Source of the DNA: Flavobacteriia bacterium
GTDB lineage: Bacteria > Bacteroidota > Bacteroidia > Flavobacteriales > Schleiferiaceae
Reading direction: 5' to 3'
DNA: 34,775 bases
Assembly (NCBI GenBank): GCA_009921445.1
Contig: RFXV01000004.1
Span: 1-34,775 of the forward strand
Shown here: piece after piece, positions 25,053 to 32,924 of the stretch
How positions within the stretch are numbered: position 1 is the first letter of the stretch
How the letters are laid out: every line of letters begins with the position of its first letter
Made by a program: the position numbers and the translations under genes
Notes under the pieces: model-generated
Seen by the model: the letters and a program-made list of their open reading frames with translations, nothing else
Told to the model about the DNA's origin: nothing
Databases searched by the model: none

Positions 25053-26213
25053 ATGCTGAACTTTCAGAACACCGAACTGGCCTTCAAACTCCGCAGTGAC
25101 GAGGAGTTGAGAAGCGCCCGCTTTCTGTTTTCGTCCATCTCGAATCCTCGTCTGGTCCGCTTTGGATCCAAATGGGCTCTTTGGGCCCTTCGTGTGGGAC
25201 TGCCCATCAACGGGCTCATCCGAAGAACCGTATTTCGGCAATTCTGCGGAGGGGAAAGCATTCGATCGTGCACGGCGGTCATTGAGCGCATGCACGACCG
25301 AGGGGTTCAGTCCATCCTCGATTACAGTGCGGAAGGGAAATATGGTGAGGAAGATCTGGACCGCACACATTCGATCATTTTGAGCACCATCGAATATGCG
25401 CAGGAACATCCCGGAGTTCCTCTGGCTGTTTTCAAGCCTACAGGACTCGGCCCGAGTGCGATCTGGACGGCTGTTTCTGCAGGAAAAACACTAAATGCCG
25501 AACAGGAAAAGCAGTGGGCGCGGGCCAAGGAACGCATCCGCAGTTTGTGTGCGGCTGCACAACGAGCCAACATCCCTTTGATGTTCGACGCAGAGGAAAG
25601 CTGGATGCAAAAGGCCATGGACGACCTGTGCCTGGAGATGATGCGCACCTTCAATCAGGAGCGGCCCATCGTCTTCAATACCCTCCAAATGTACCGGCAC
25701 GACCGGCTGGAATACCTCAAAGAAATCGACAGCATCAGCGAGCGCGATGGCTTTTATATCGGTCTGAAGATCGTTCGCGGAGCCTATATGGAAAAAGAAC
25801 GGCAACGTGCCCAGGAAAGGGGGGTCCCTTCGCCTATCCAGCCGGACAAAGCCGCCACGGACCGTGACTACAACGCGGCCTGTGCATTCATTGCAGATCG
25901 CTTGGATCGGTATGCGCTGGTTGCAGGATCGCATAATGAGCAGAGTGCCCAGTTACTGGCCGATCTGCTGACAAGCAATGGACAAAAGGACACCGATCGG
26001 GTCTATTTCTCCCAGCTGTACGGAATGAGCGACCACATCAGTTTCAATCTGGCCGCTGCCGGATTCAGAGTGGTGAAATACCTGCCTTTTGGCCCCATTC
26101 AGGAGGTGATGCCCTATCTGATCCGACGGGCAGAGGAAAACACTTCAGTGGGCGGTCAGTCGGGCAGAGAACTGCAGCTGATCTCTGAAGAATTGCGCCG
26201 GCGAAAGGGCTAA
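25053..26213 (+). CDS. Proline dehydrogenase (monofunctional)
   Basis: 386 residues from the ATG at 25053. The track's ATG at 24963 would place the promoter inside the gene and overlap aroB. It oxidises proline to pyrroline-5-carboxylate with FAD and passes electrons to the respiratory quinone pool. Visible family blocks: SILDYSAEG, VFKPTGLGP, LMFDAEESWMQ, VFNTLQMYRHDRLEYL, LKIVRGAYMEKER and the C-terminal RRAEENTSVGGQSGREL, which contains the conserved arginines for substrate binding. No P5C dehydrogenase domain is fused. The gene is divergent from aroB and ends 4 bases before the convergent small membrane protein gene. Confidence 0.95.
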   Translation: MLNFQNTELAFKLRSDEELRSARFLFSSISNPRLVRFGSKWALWALRVGLPINGLIRRTVFRQFCGGESIRSCTAVIERMHDRGVQSILDYSAEGKYGEEDLDRTHSIILSTIEYAQEHPGVPLAVFKPTGLGPSAIWTAVSAGKTLNAEQEKQWARAKERIRSLCAAAQRANIPLMFDAEESWMQKAMDDLCLEMMRTFNQERPIVFNTLQMYRHDRLEYLKEIDSISERDGFYIGLKIVRGAYMEKERQRAQERGVPSPIQPDKAATDRDYNAACAFIADRLDRYALVAGSHNEQSAQLLADLLTSNGQKDTDRVYFSQLYGMSDHISFNLAAAGFRVVKYLPFGPIQEVMPYLIRRAEENTSVGGQSGRELQLISEELRRRKG

Positions 26214-26217
26214 GGAT

Positions 26218-26571
26218 CTATTCGATCTCCAGCAGCTGAAGGCTGTGGGCGCAGTTGCGCCAGCGGGCTGTCCAGCCTTCATGGCTGATCCAGTATTCCT
26301 TGCAACTGTCCAGATCCACCTGGCTCCGCTCAAAGTCCACCGTGCCGTGCCAAAGCATTTGGTCGATGGAAAGCGAATCGATGGCGCGTTCTTCCATCTG
26401 CCTCTTTTGCTCCTGGTCAATGAGGATCTCCTTTTTCCTGAAATCATACAGGACGCGGTCATTGGGAAAATAAGCGCACTGGATGTCCCGGTCTCCAAAC
26501 AAAAAAAAGACCATGAGGATACCCAGGCCCACACCCAATAAATACCAAACGAATCGGCGGAGTAAACCCAT
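26218..26571 (-). CDS. Small membrane-anchored protein, DUF4258-like
   Basis: 117 residues from the ATG at 26571, one base after the ald stop. An N-terminal helix (FVWYLLGVGLGILMVFFLFG) anchors a short periplasmic or cytoplasmic domain with three Cys (IQCAYFPN, DSCKEYWI, RNCAHSL). The pattern PNDRVLYDFRKK ... WHGTVDFERSQ resembles the small proteins annotated DUF4258 next to alanine dehydrogenase in Flavobacteriia, as I recall them. Function unknown. It is the last gene of the tsaE-ald unit and ends 4 bases from the convergent proline dehydrogenase gene. Confidence 0.7.
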   Translation of the reverse strand: MGLLRRFVWYLLGVGLGILMVFFLFGDRDIQCAYFPNDRVLYDFRKKEILIDQEQKRQMEERAIDSLSIDQMLWHGTVDFERSQVDLDSCKEYWISHEGWTARWRNCAHSLQLLEIE

Positions 26572-26572
26572 A

Positions 26573-27754
26573 TCAGGAACCAAAGAAGAGGTCCGCCTCT
26601 GAATAGGAGAGGCCGTAATATTCGCCCAGCACTTTGGAGGTCAGGACACCATTATAGAGATACAATCCCGAACGCACACCTTTACGCCTGCGAAGCAGCT
26701 CTTCCAGGCCGCCAGACTGACCGACCTCATCCAATAAGGGCCCCAGCACATTGCTCAAGGCTGCACTCGCTGTTCTGCTGACGCGAGACGGAATATTGGG
26801 AACACAATAGTGCACGATCCCATGCTCCTCGAAGGTCGGACGATCGTGGTCTGTGGGCCGCGAGCTTTCAAAGACGATGACGGATCCCGCTTTCATCTGC
26901 TGGACCATTTCTTCACTCACCATGCAAGGCGTTCGGCCCTTCTGGCTGCGAACCGCTCCAATGGCCACATCACAGTAACCCAATGCCGTGCGAAGATGGC
27001 TGGGCTGCATAATGCTTGTATTCAGTGGATGTTGTACAGCCTCTTGAAGCCGGCGGAGCCGCGAGAGAGATTCGTCGAACACCATGACCTGAGCCCCGAG
27101 ACCCAAGGCCGTTTTGGCAGCATAAGTGCCCACTGTTCCAGCGCCCAGGATGGCCACAGAAGCAGCAGGGACGCCACTGACGCCACCGAGTAATCTTCCG
27201 CTGCCTCCTTTCAGATTGTTCATCAGTTCGGCCGCTATCAGAATGGAAGTGCCTCCTGCGATCTCGCTCATAGAACGAACGATGGGTGCGATCCCCGACT
27301 CGTCCTGAATGCCTTCAAATGAAAGGGCAGTGATCTTTTTGGCAGTGAGCGCCTCAAAATAAGCCTTGTCGCGCATGCGCAACTGAAGGGCACTGATCAG
27401 TGTCTGCTTGGGCTTCATCCGTTCGATCTCCTCCGCGCTTGGCGGTTCGACCTTCAAAATGATGTCCGCTTCGTAGATCTTGTCCGGTCCCTGCTCGATC
27501 TGTGCGCCAGCCTCGCTGAAATCCCGGTCCGTAAAACGGGCATCCTTACCTGCATCGGTTTCCACATGCACCCGATGACCCTGAGCGCACAGCCGGTTCA
27601 CCGATTCGGGGGTCAGTGCCACGCGCTTTTCCTGCATGCAGGTTTCGCGGGGAATTCCGATGAACAATTGCCCTGCTTTGTGTTCCACCTCCAAGACCTC
27701 TTCCTGCGGAAGAAGACTGTACAGAGATGGATCGATGTACCCGGTTTGGCTCAT
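26573..27754 (-). CDS. ald: Alanine dehydrogenase
   Basis: 393 residues from the ATG at 27754; the longer track ORF begins inside tsaE. It interconverts L-alanine with pyruvate and ammonia using NAD. Visible: FIGIPRETCMQEKRVALTPE (substrate Arg and Lys), KVEPPSAEEI, ISALQLRMR, LGGVSGVPAASVAILGAGTV (GxGxxG Rossmann motif) and HYCVPNIPSRVSRTAS. It has ~25 extra N-terminal residues and a longer C-terminus compared with the ~370-residue classical enzyme; Bacteroidota members are commonly this long. Its ATG overlaps the tsaE TGA by 4 bases, and the small membrane protein follows with one base between. Confidence 0.93.
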   Translation of the reverse strand: MSQTGYIDPSLYSLLPQEEVLEVEHKAGQLFIGIPRETCMQEKRVALTPESVNRLCAQGHRVHVETDAGKDARFTDRDFSEAGAQIEQGPDKIYEADIILKVEPPSAEEIERMKPKQTLISALQLRMRDKAYFEALTAKKITALSFEGIQDESGIAPIVRSMSEIAGGTSILIAAELMNNLKGGSGRLLGGVSGVPAASVAILGAGTVGTYAAKTALGLGAQVMVFDESLSRLRRLQEAVQHPLNTSIMQPSHLRTALGYCDVAIGAVRSQKGRTPCMVSEEMVQQMKAGSVIVFESSRPTDHDRPTFEEHGIVHYCVPNIPSRVSRTASAALSNVLGPLLDEVGQSGGLEELLRRRKGVRSGLYLYNGVLTSKVLGEYYGLSYSEADLFFGS

Positions 27755-28170
27755 GGCATTTCCATGGTTAATTCTCGCTGCTCCCCGTTCAGGGACCAGT
27801 CGATGCGACAACTGCATTCATCCAAGCCGGACGGAATCCGGTCCGCCCATTCGATCAAACACCAATCGCCCGAATAAAGATAGTCTTCCAGTCCAATGGC
27901 AAAAGCCTCCCGCTCATCCTTGAGCCGATAGAGGTCCATGTGCACCAGACGCCGACCTTCATTCCCAAGGTATTCCTGGATCAGAGAAAAAGTGGGGCTG
28001 CTCACGGCATCCCGAACGCCGAGTTCCTTGAAGAACATGGCGGTAAAGGTGGTCTTGCCTGCACCCATCGGGCCGTTCAGATGCACAGGACCCGGGCGGC
28101 AACGGTCGATGAGCAAACGGATCGCATCGCGATATCCTTCGGGTGAGGAAACAGAAAAGCCATGGTGCAT
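27751..28170 (-). CDS. tsaE: tRNA threonylcarbamoyladenosine biosynthesis ATPase TsaE
   Basis: 139 residues. TsaE is the P-loop ATPase that works with TsaB and TsaD in making t6A37 on ANN-decoding tRNAs. The Walker A loop is NGPMGAGKTTF, followed by SSPTFSLIQEY, HMDLYRL and IEWADRIP, all in family order and spacing. The ATG at 28170 is the only sensible start; an exact -7 element ends only 5 bases upstream, so the transcript may be almost leaderless. First gene of the tsaE-ald-small membrane protein unit. Confidence 0.95.
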   Translation of the reverse strand: MHHGFSVSSPEGYRDAIRLLIDRCRPGPVHLNGPMGAGKTTFTAMFFKELGVRDAVSSPTFSLIQEYLGNEGRRLVHMDLYRLKDEREAFAIGLEDYLYSGDWCLIEWADRIPSGLDECSCRIDWSLNGEQRELTMEMP

Positions 28171-28175
28171 AACTG

Positions 28176-28183
28176 CAAAAATA
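28176..28183 (-). promoter_or_regulatory. Bacteroidota -7 promoter element for tsaE-ald
   Basis: The minus strand reads TATTTTTG, an exact TAnnTTTG match. It lies unusually close to the tsaE ATG (5 bases), unlike the 15-23 bases elsewhere. Confidence 0.5.
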
Positions 28184-28209
28184 TCGGTCTGCCGTGCAAA
28201 CGGAGCACG

Positions 28210-28217
28210 TACCTTTG
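28210..28217 (+). promoter_or_regulatory. Bacteroidota -7 promoter element for the small acidic protein and MATE gene
   Basis: TACCTTTG is an exact TAnnTTTG match, 15 bases before the ATG at 28233 (12 before the ATG at 28230), divergent from the tsaE element. Confidence 0.6.
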
Positions 28218-28232
28218 AACAAAGCTTGAATG

Positions 28233-28463
28233 ATGCTGCCTAAATTCCTGATGGGAGACAATACCGATGTACCTGACAAGGTATTTGTATTGCACACGGA
28301 GTTCCCCCGATTCGTTCTCGATCTGGACACCGATGAAGTGGTGTTTTTTGACGACGTGGAAGATGAGGGAGAAGAATTGGCAGATGAGGCCGCACAACTC
28401 GTGCAAGAAGCCATCCGGTTCTATGAACGCGAGTTGGACCGTTACGAGGAAGAGGAGGAGTGA
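28233..28463 (+). CDS. Small acidic conserved hypothetical protein
   Basis: 76 residues from the second of two adjacent ATG codons (28230 and 28233); 28233 fits the promoter spacing better. The N-terminal half FVLHTEFPRFVLDLDTDEVV looks like a compact beta unit, and the C-terminal half is a very acidic helix ending in a run of Glu. No membrane segment or metal motif is seen. Similar short proteins beside tsaE occur in related bacteria as I recall, but no function is known to me. It is coupled to the MATE gene by a GTGA overlap, and its last codons (AGGAGGAG) double as a strong ribosome binding site for that gene. Confidence 0.75.
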   Translation: MLPKFLMGDNTDVPDKVFVLHTEFPRFVLDLDTDEVVFFDDVEDEGEELADEAAQLVQEAIRFYERELDRYEEEEE

Positions 28464-29809
28464 ATCCCTTGTTCAGGAAGGAGATCTTCCAGCTTCTCAA
28501 GATCGCCTGGCCCGTCGTCCTCGGACAGCTGGGGCACGTGACCGTAGGAGTTGCCGATAGTGCCATGATCGGCCAGACCGGCACCATTCCGCTTGCTGCA
28601 GCCTCTCTGGCAAACTCCATTTTCATCTTGCCCCTGGTCTTCGGCATTGGCATCGCCTATGGGGTGACCCCACTGGTGGCCAATGCGCATGGACAAAGTG
28701 ATCTGAAGCGACTCGGCAGACTGCTCTCCCAAGGAATTCTGATCAATGGGTTCGTGGGATTGGTATTGATGGCCCTGCTCTTTCTGCTGCGTCCGCTGAT
28801 CGCCTACTCCGGACAACAGGCGGAGGTACTCGAACTCGCCCTGCCGTATTTGGGCATTTTGATCGCCAGCATCCTCCCCTTCATGCTCTTTCTGAGTCTG
28901 AAACAATTCGCTGAAGGGCTTTCCGATACACGACCGGCCATGTACATCAGTTTGGGAGCCAACCTACTGAATGTTTTGCTGAACTACCTTTTGATCTTTG
29001 GCAAATGGGGCTTTCCGGAGCTCGGCATCATGGGTGCTGGTTATGCAACCTTGATCTCACGCATCATTATGCTGTTCGGTCTGTTCCTCTATCTTCTTCT
29101 ACACCCGAACTATGCGCCATACCGAGTCGATCTCCTGCCAAGACGGATCGAATGGGAGCGCATTCACCGAATTCTGTCCATTGGCATCCCGACCGGCCTT
29201 CAATACCTCTTTGAGGTCGGGGCATTTGCCGCTGCAGCCGTTCTGATCGGAACGATCGGAGCCATGCCTCTGGCTGCACATCAGGTGGCCATCAGCCTCG
29301 CCTCGATCAGCTATATGGCCGCCTCAGGGATCGGTGCGGCCGCCTCTGTCCGGGTGGGAAATGCTGCAGGAAGAAAGGACCCCATCGGCATCCGAAGGAC
29401 CGGAATTGCTGCTGTCGTTCTGGTTTTGGCCTTGATGGGCACCGCCGGGCTCATCTTTGCCGTATTTCGTCAGCAGCTGCCCGCATTCTATTCGGACGAT
29501 GCCGCGGTGGTCGGACTGAGTGCTCAGTTGTTGCTTGTTGCTGTCTTTTTTCAATTCTCAGACGGCCTGCAAGCCCTGGCGCTGGGATTGCTCCGTGGGA
29601 TGGAAGATGTACGCATCCCCACCTGGATCGCTTTTGCCGTGTATTGGGGATTCAGCCTGCCTGCGTCCTGGCTGTTCGGGCTGCATCTGGGCGGCGGCGT
29701 TGTCGGCATCTGGATCGTACTTGCCGTGGCCCTGAGCCTGTCCGCCCTTTTACTGGGTTGGAGATTCCACAGCCTGAGCGGAAAAGCGCTGCATGCACAA
29801 TTGGGTTAG
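28460..29809 (+). CDS. MATE family efflux transporter (NorM-like)
   Basis: 449 residues with about 12 hydrophobic segments in two related halves, the usual size of MATE proteins that expel cationic drugs or metabolites in exchange for Na+ or H+. The N-terminal stretch IAWPVVLGQLGHVTVGVADSAMIG and VNALLNYLLIFG-like block (LNVLLNYLLIFGKWGFPELG) are typical, as is IGIPTGLQYLFEVGAFA at the start of the second half. Start is GTG at 28460, overlapping the upstream TGA and preceded by AGGAGGAG. It has no visible terminator: its TAG overlaps the stop codon of the convergent PKD protein gene. Confidence 0.93.
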   Translation: MNPLFRKEIFQLLKIAWPVVLGQLGHVTVGVADSAMIGQTGTIPLAAASLANSIFILPLVFGIGIAYGVTPLVANAHGQSDLKRLGRLLSQGILINGFVGLVLMALLFLLRPLIAYSGQQAEVLELALPYLGILIASILPFMLFLSLKQFAEGLSDTRPAMYISLGANLLNVLLNYLLIFGKWGFPELGIMGAGYATLISRIIMLFGLFLYLLLHPNYAPYRVDLLPRRIEWERIHRILSIGIPTGLQYLFEVGAFAAAAVLIGTIGAMPLAAHQVAISLASISYMAASGIGAAASVRVGNAAGRKDPIGIRRTGIAAVVLVLALMGTAGLIFAVFRQQLPAFYSDDAAVVGLSAQLLLVAVFFQFSDGLQALALGLLRGMEDVRIPTWIAFAVYWGFSLPASWLFGLHLGGGVVGIWIVLAVALSLSALLLGWRFHSLSGKALHAQLG

Positions 29810-31977
29810 CGCAGGAGCATGACCGTTCCCATGCGTTCGGCAAAGTGGCCTCTTCGTCCCCAAACGAGGACCCTGTATGCATAGATGCCTTCCGGCAGCA
29901 ATTGCCCTTGATTCATCCTGCGGCCATTCCAGCCCGCCAATGGATCTGTTGTTCGGAAGACGACCCCACCCCAGCGATCGGTGATGGTCAGCTCCATCTT
30001 TCGCCAGTCGGCGCCGTATGGCCTAAAGACCTCATTTTTCCCGTCGTCATTCGGACGGAAAGCATTGGGAATGAAGACGCGGAATTCTGCATCTACACGA
30101 AGTGTACGAAGCACCGTATCCGAACATCCATTGGCCGCAAGCACCCAATGGCTGACGGTGTAGGTTCCCGTATCCGCATACGCATGCGCCCAATAAAGTT
30201 CGCCCATGTATTCCGTGCCATCGCCCATGTTCGTACCCCACTGAACGGCATCAGAACTGCTGGAATCGCGAAGCACGAACTGCGGAGCGTAGATACTCAC
30301 TCGTTGAGTATCCACCCACAAACCCGCAAGTGGAGCCGGCAACACATTGATCCGCTGAACATACCGATTGAACACACTGTCGATGCAGGCTGTATCGCTC
30401 CAAACTGAATGGGTGACCGTAAATACGCCAGCCTGCTGGTAGCTATGCAAAGGTGTGGGGAAATCCGAAAACTGCCCATCACCAAAATCCCATCGATGGC
30501 GCATCCAGGGTTCAGATGACGAACTGTCGTCCATCAGTATTTCCAGAGGCGCACAGCCCGTCAGTGGGGCAAGGTCCCCAAAGATGCCCGGCTTGGTCCT
30601 TAGCGTGAATTCGGTGCTGTCCTCAGCAATACAGTTGAAGTCTTCCACCCGGAGCCTTACCGTATGTGGTCCGATGCCTGTCAATGGGGAAAGACCGATC
30701 TGTTGACCGGTCCAATTTTGACCATTCACCGTCCATTCGTAGCTGGCCAAAGAACTGAAATTACCATTGGCCGTCAGTTGGATGTTCTGATCAGTGAGAC
30801 ACAGCTGACCGGAAATCTGTATCTCGGGTTCCAGCGGGTACCTCAATTCAAAACGCTCAAAGCTCGTATCGGCACAGGGGGTGTTTGGATTGACGATCAG
30901 ATATACCGTATAAACGCCTGTATCGCTGAAGGTGAAGGTGGGTGAACTCTGGGTGGAAGTGTCATTTGGATTGGCCGGATCGTTGAATTCCCAGAGAAAA
31001 CTCTGACCGCCTGTACTGCTGTGCTCAAAGGAAACGGTCCGCCCATTGCACAGAACAGGATCGGACAACTGGATCTGAGAGGTCACGCGGCTGACCACAT
31101 TCCCCTGGCAATTGGCCACATTGATCTGAAAGTCTCTCCGGACCGTACTCAGGAGCGCTCCCTGATCGTATTCTTCCACGCAGACCGTGAACAGATATTG
31201 CCCTTGGACAGTGGGCTGACCAGTCAAAAGACCCGTCTGCGGATCGATGGATATTGGCGGTGACGAGGGAATGGGATAGGCTGCATTCAGGCCGGCCGTA
31301 TACGGAATGGTCGTGTAGGGAGGCGGCACCAGCGGATATGGAGTGGGCGCCTGCTGGTTGCCCCCGTGGAAAGCGTTGCAGAGCCGGTAATACAGACTGT
31401 CACCATCCTGATCGACAGCCGAATGATCGAAATTCAATTGATCGTTCTGACACATCACCACCGGAGGATGATCGGTGAAGTGGGGGCTGCTGTTGCAGGC
31501 ATCGTTGGAGGGGATCGTGGTAGTGAAGGTATTACCCCAGACACCTGAATTCGGCACATTATTGACCGTGTTGTTGCGGCAGCATCTTTGGTGCGCAAGC
31601 AAATAACCGCCATTGGCTGGGGGCAGGCTCATGGTGCCGGAATAGACCGTGAACTCGGTACATAAGTTAGGTGGGCTCTGCAAACAGGGATTGTTCAGCG
31701 TGCTGGGCAGCTGGGTCACGGCTCCATGCTTGAGAAACAGGTCTGCGTAGATGGGATAACCGCTCTGCGGCAAGTTTCGATAGGCGGAAACGGCAATGGA
31801 ATCGTCGAATGCCGCTCCGGTACTGTTGCAGTCTCTATAAATGACGACCTGAACGGAATACAGGCCGTTGCCCAAACATTCATAGCTCATCTCTCCTCCG
31901 ACCAGGTGGGCCGCGCGCAGGAAAGCACTGGCACAGACGAATGCGCAAAGAGTGAATAGGATGCGGCCGAGGCTCAT
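29806..31977 (-). CDS. PKD-domain surface protein with gliding/T9SS type B C-terminal domain
   Basis: 723 residues from the ATG at 31977, which opens a signal peptide (MSLGRILFTLCAFVCASAFLRA). The N-terminal domain (AHLVGGEMSYECLGNGLYSV ... VIYRDCNSTGAAF) is one I have seen at the start of gliding-motility-associated proteins. PKD-like units follow (e.g. FLWEFNDPANPND ... TFTFSDTGVYTVYLIV and RHRWDFGDGQFSDF). The C-terminal ~90 residues begin VFIPNAFRPNDDGKNEVF and contain ITDRWGGVVF and GWNGRRMNQG, the CHU/type B sorting domain. Likely exported by T9SS and attached to the surface; role in adhesion or gliding is inferred. Coupled to the GHMP kinase by an ATGA overlap. Confidence 0.88.
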   Translation of the reverse strand: MSLGRILFTLCAFVCASAFLRAAHLVGGEMSYECLGNGLYSVQVVIYRDCNSTGAAFDDSIAVSAYRNLPQSGYPIYADLFLKHGAVTQLPSTLNNPCLQSPPNLCTEFTVYSGTMSLPPANGGYLLAHQRCCRNNTVNNVPNSGVWGNTFTTTIPSNDACNSSPHFTDHPPVVMCQNDQLNFDHSAVDQDGDSLYYRLCNAFHGGNQQAPTPYPLVPPPYTTIPYTAGLNAAYPIPSSPPISIDPQTGLLTGQPTVQGQYLFTVCVEEYDQGALLSTVRRDFQINVANCQGNVVSRVTSQIQLSDPVLCNGRTVSFEHSSTGGQSFLWEFNDPANPNDTSTQSSPTFTFSDTGVYTVYLIVNPNTPCADTSFERFELRYPLEPEIQISGQLCLTDQNIQLTANGNFSSLASYEWTVNGQNWTGQQIGLSPLTGIGPHTVRLRVEDFNCIAEDSTEFTLRTKPGIFGDLAPLTGCAPLEILMDDSSSSEPWMRHRWDFGDGQFSDFPTPLHSYQQAGVFTVTHSVWSDTACIDSVFNRYVQRINVLPAPLAGLWVDTQRVSIYAPQFVLRDSSSSDAVQWGTNMGDGTEYMGELYWAHAYADTGTYTVSHWVLAANGCSDTVLRTLRVDAEFRVFIPNAFRPNDDGKNEVFRPYGADWRKMELTITDRWGGVVFRTTDPLAGWNGRRMNQGQLLPEGIYAYRVLVWGRRGHFAERMGTVMLLR

Positions 31978-32924
31978 CTCTCTAAGGTACGTGCTCTCTC
32001 TTCTCCGTCCCGCTCCTGCTTTGTCCAAAAAACGTCTGAAAAACTGAGGCAGACCGGGTAGCCCTTTTTGTTGAAATAGGTTTCTGCTGCAGATGGTTCA
32101 TCCGCTGCGGCCATTACAAAATCTCCGCCCCAGGCCCCGAGGGATTTGACCACACCTGGAAAATCCGGGAAAAGCCTGTCTTGCACCGTAGGCCGCTGGA
32201 TCAGCCTGGAAAGCAGGGCTTCGTGGGAGCGGCAGGCTTCGGAAAAATGTTCCAAACGCTGGGATCCATGCATGATGTCCGTCCAGTCGCTGACCGCAGA
32301 CACGTCCGAAGATGGGATGTCCAAAGCTGAAAATCGCGTCACTTCAGATGCGCTGTCTTGTTTTTGTCCGAGGTAGACGAAAAACAAATGTGCCTTGAAC
32401 GGAGGATCGAAATCGACCTTTTCCCATCGCCCTACCCCATTTTCTAGCCAATAGATCAATGGCACGGCCTGAAAGGAAGTGGCCACATCGTATCCACTGC
32501 CCTTTTGGGTGGCAAAGAACAGTTCAAGTGCGTCCAGTTGGGTGGCCCGAGCGATATTGGCCACGAGTGTAGCGCTGCTCCCGAGTCCCCATTCAGAGGG
32601 ATGGTCCAATTGGAAACGGAGCCTGACCCCTCGTTCCTGTTTGCCTTGCTTCAAAATGGCCTTCAGCGTTCGTCCCACCTGCTCGTCCCAGGCAGCACCG
32701 CTGGACCCGATCAACCGGCCGTCCAATGTCCAGCTTGATTCATATACGATCCGGTCTTCCCGATCTTGCACACACCAGGCGATAAGCGGCTCATCGGCTG
32801 GCTCCACCTGAAGATGCTGGCCGAATCTTGTAGGCAGTGAAAGACATCTCGCACCGCGAAGCACAAGATATTCTCCGGAAAGGAGCAATTTACCCGGGCT
32901 GAAATACGGGCCGGGACGAAACAT
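31974..32924 (-). CDS. GHMP kinase, GYDIA family (mevalonate-pathway type)
   Basis: 316 residues. N-terminal SPGKLLLSGEYLVL matches the GHMP kinase opening, the ATP-binding loop is WGLGSSATLVANIA, and GYDVATSFQ gives the variant of the GYDIA motif. A C-terminal GAWGGDFVMAAA corresponds to the third GHMP motif. The family phosphorylates small alcohols, such as mevalonate or phosphomevalonate. Being directly downstream of HMG-CoA reductase, with overlapping ATGA, supports a mevalonate-pathway role, but the exact substrate is not clear from sequence. Confidence 0.9.
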   Translation of the reverse strand: MFRPGPYFSPGKLLLSGEYLVLRGARCLSLPTRFGQHLQVEPADEPLIAWCVQDREDRIVYESSWTLDGRLIGSSGAAWDEQVGRTLKAILKQGKQERGVRLRFQLDHPSEWGLGSSATLVANIARATQLDALELFFATQKGSGYDVATSFQAVPLIYWLENGVGRWEKVDFDPPFKAHLFFVYLGQKQDSASEVTRFSALDIPSSDVSAVSDWTDIMHGSQRLEHFSEACRSHEALLSRLIQRPTVQDRLFPDFPGVVKSLGAWGGDFVMAAADEPSAAETYFNKKGYPVCLSFSDVFWTKQERDGEERARTLER

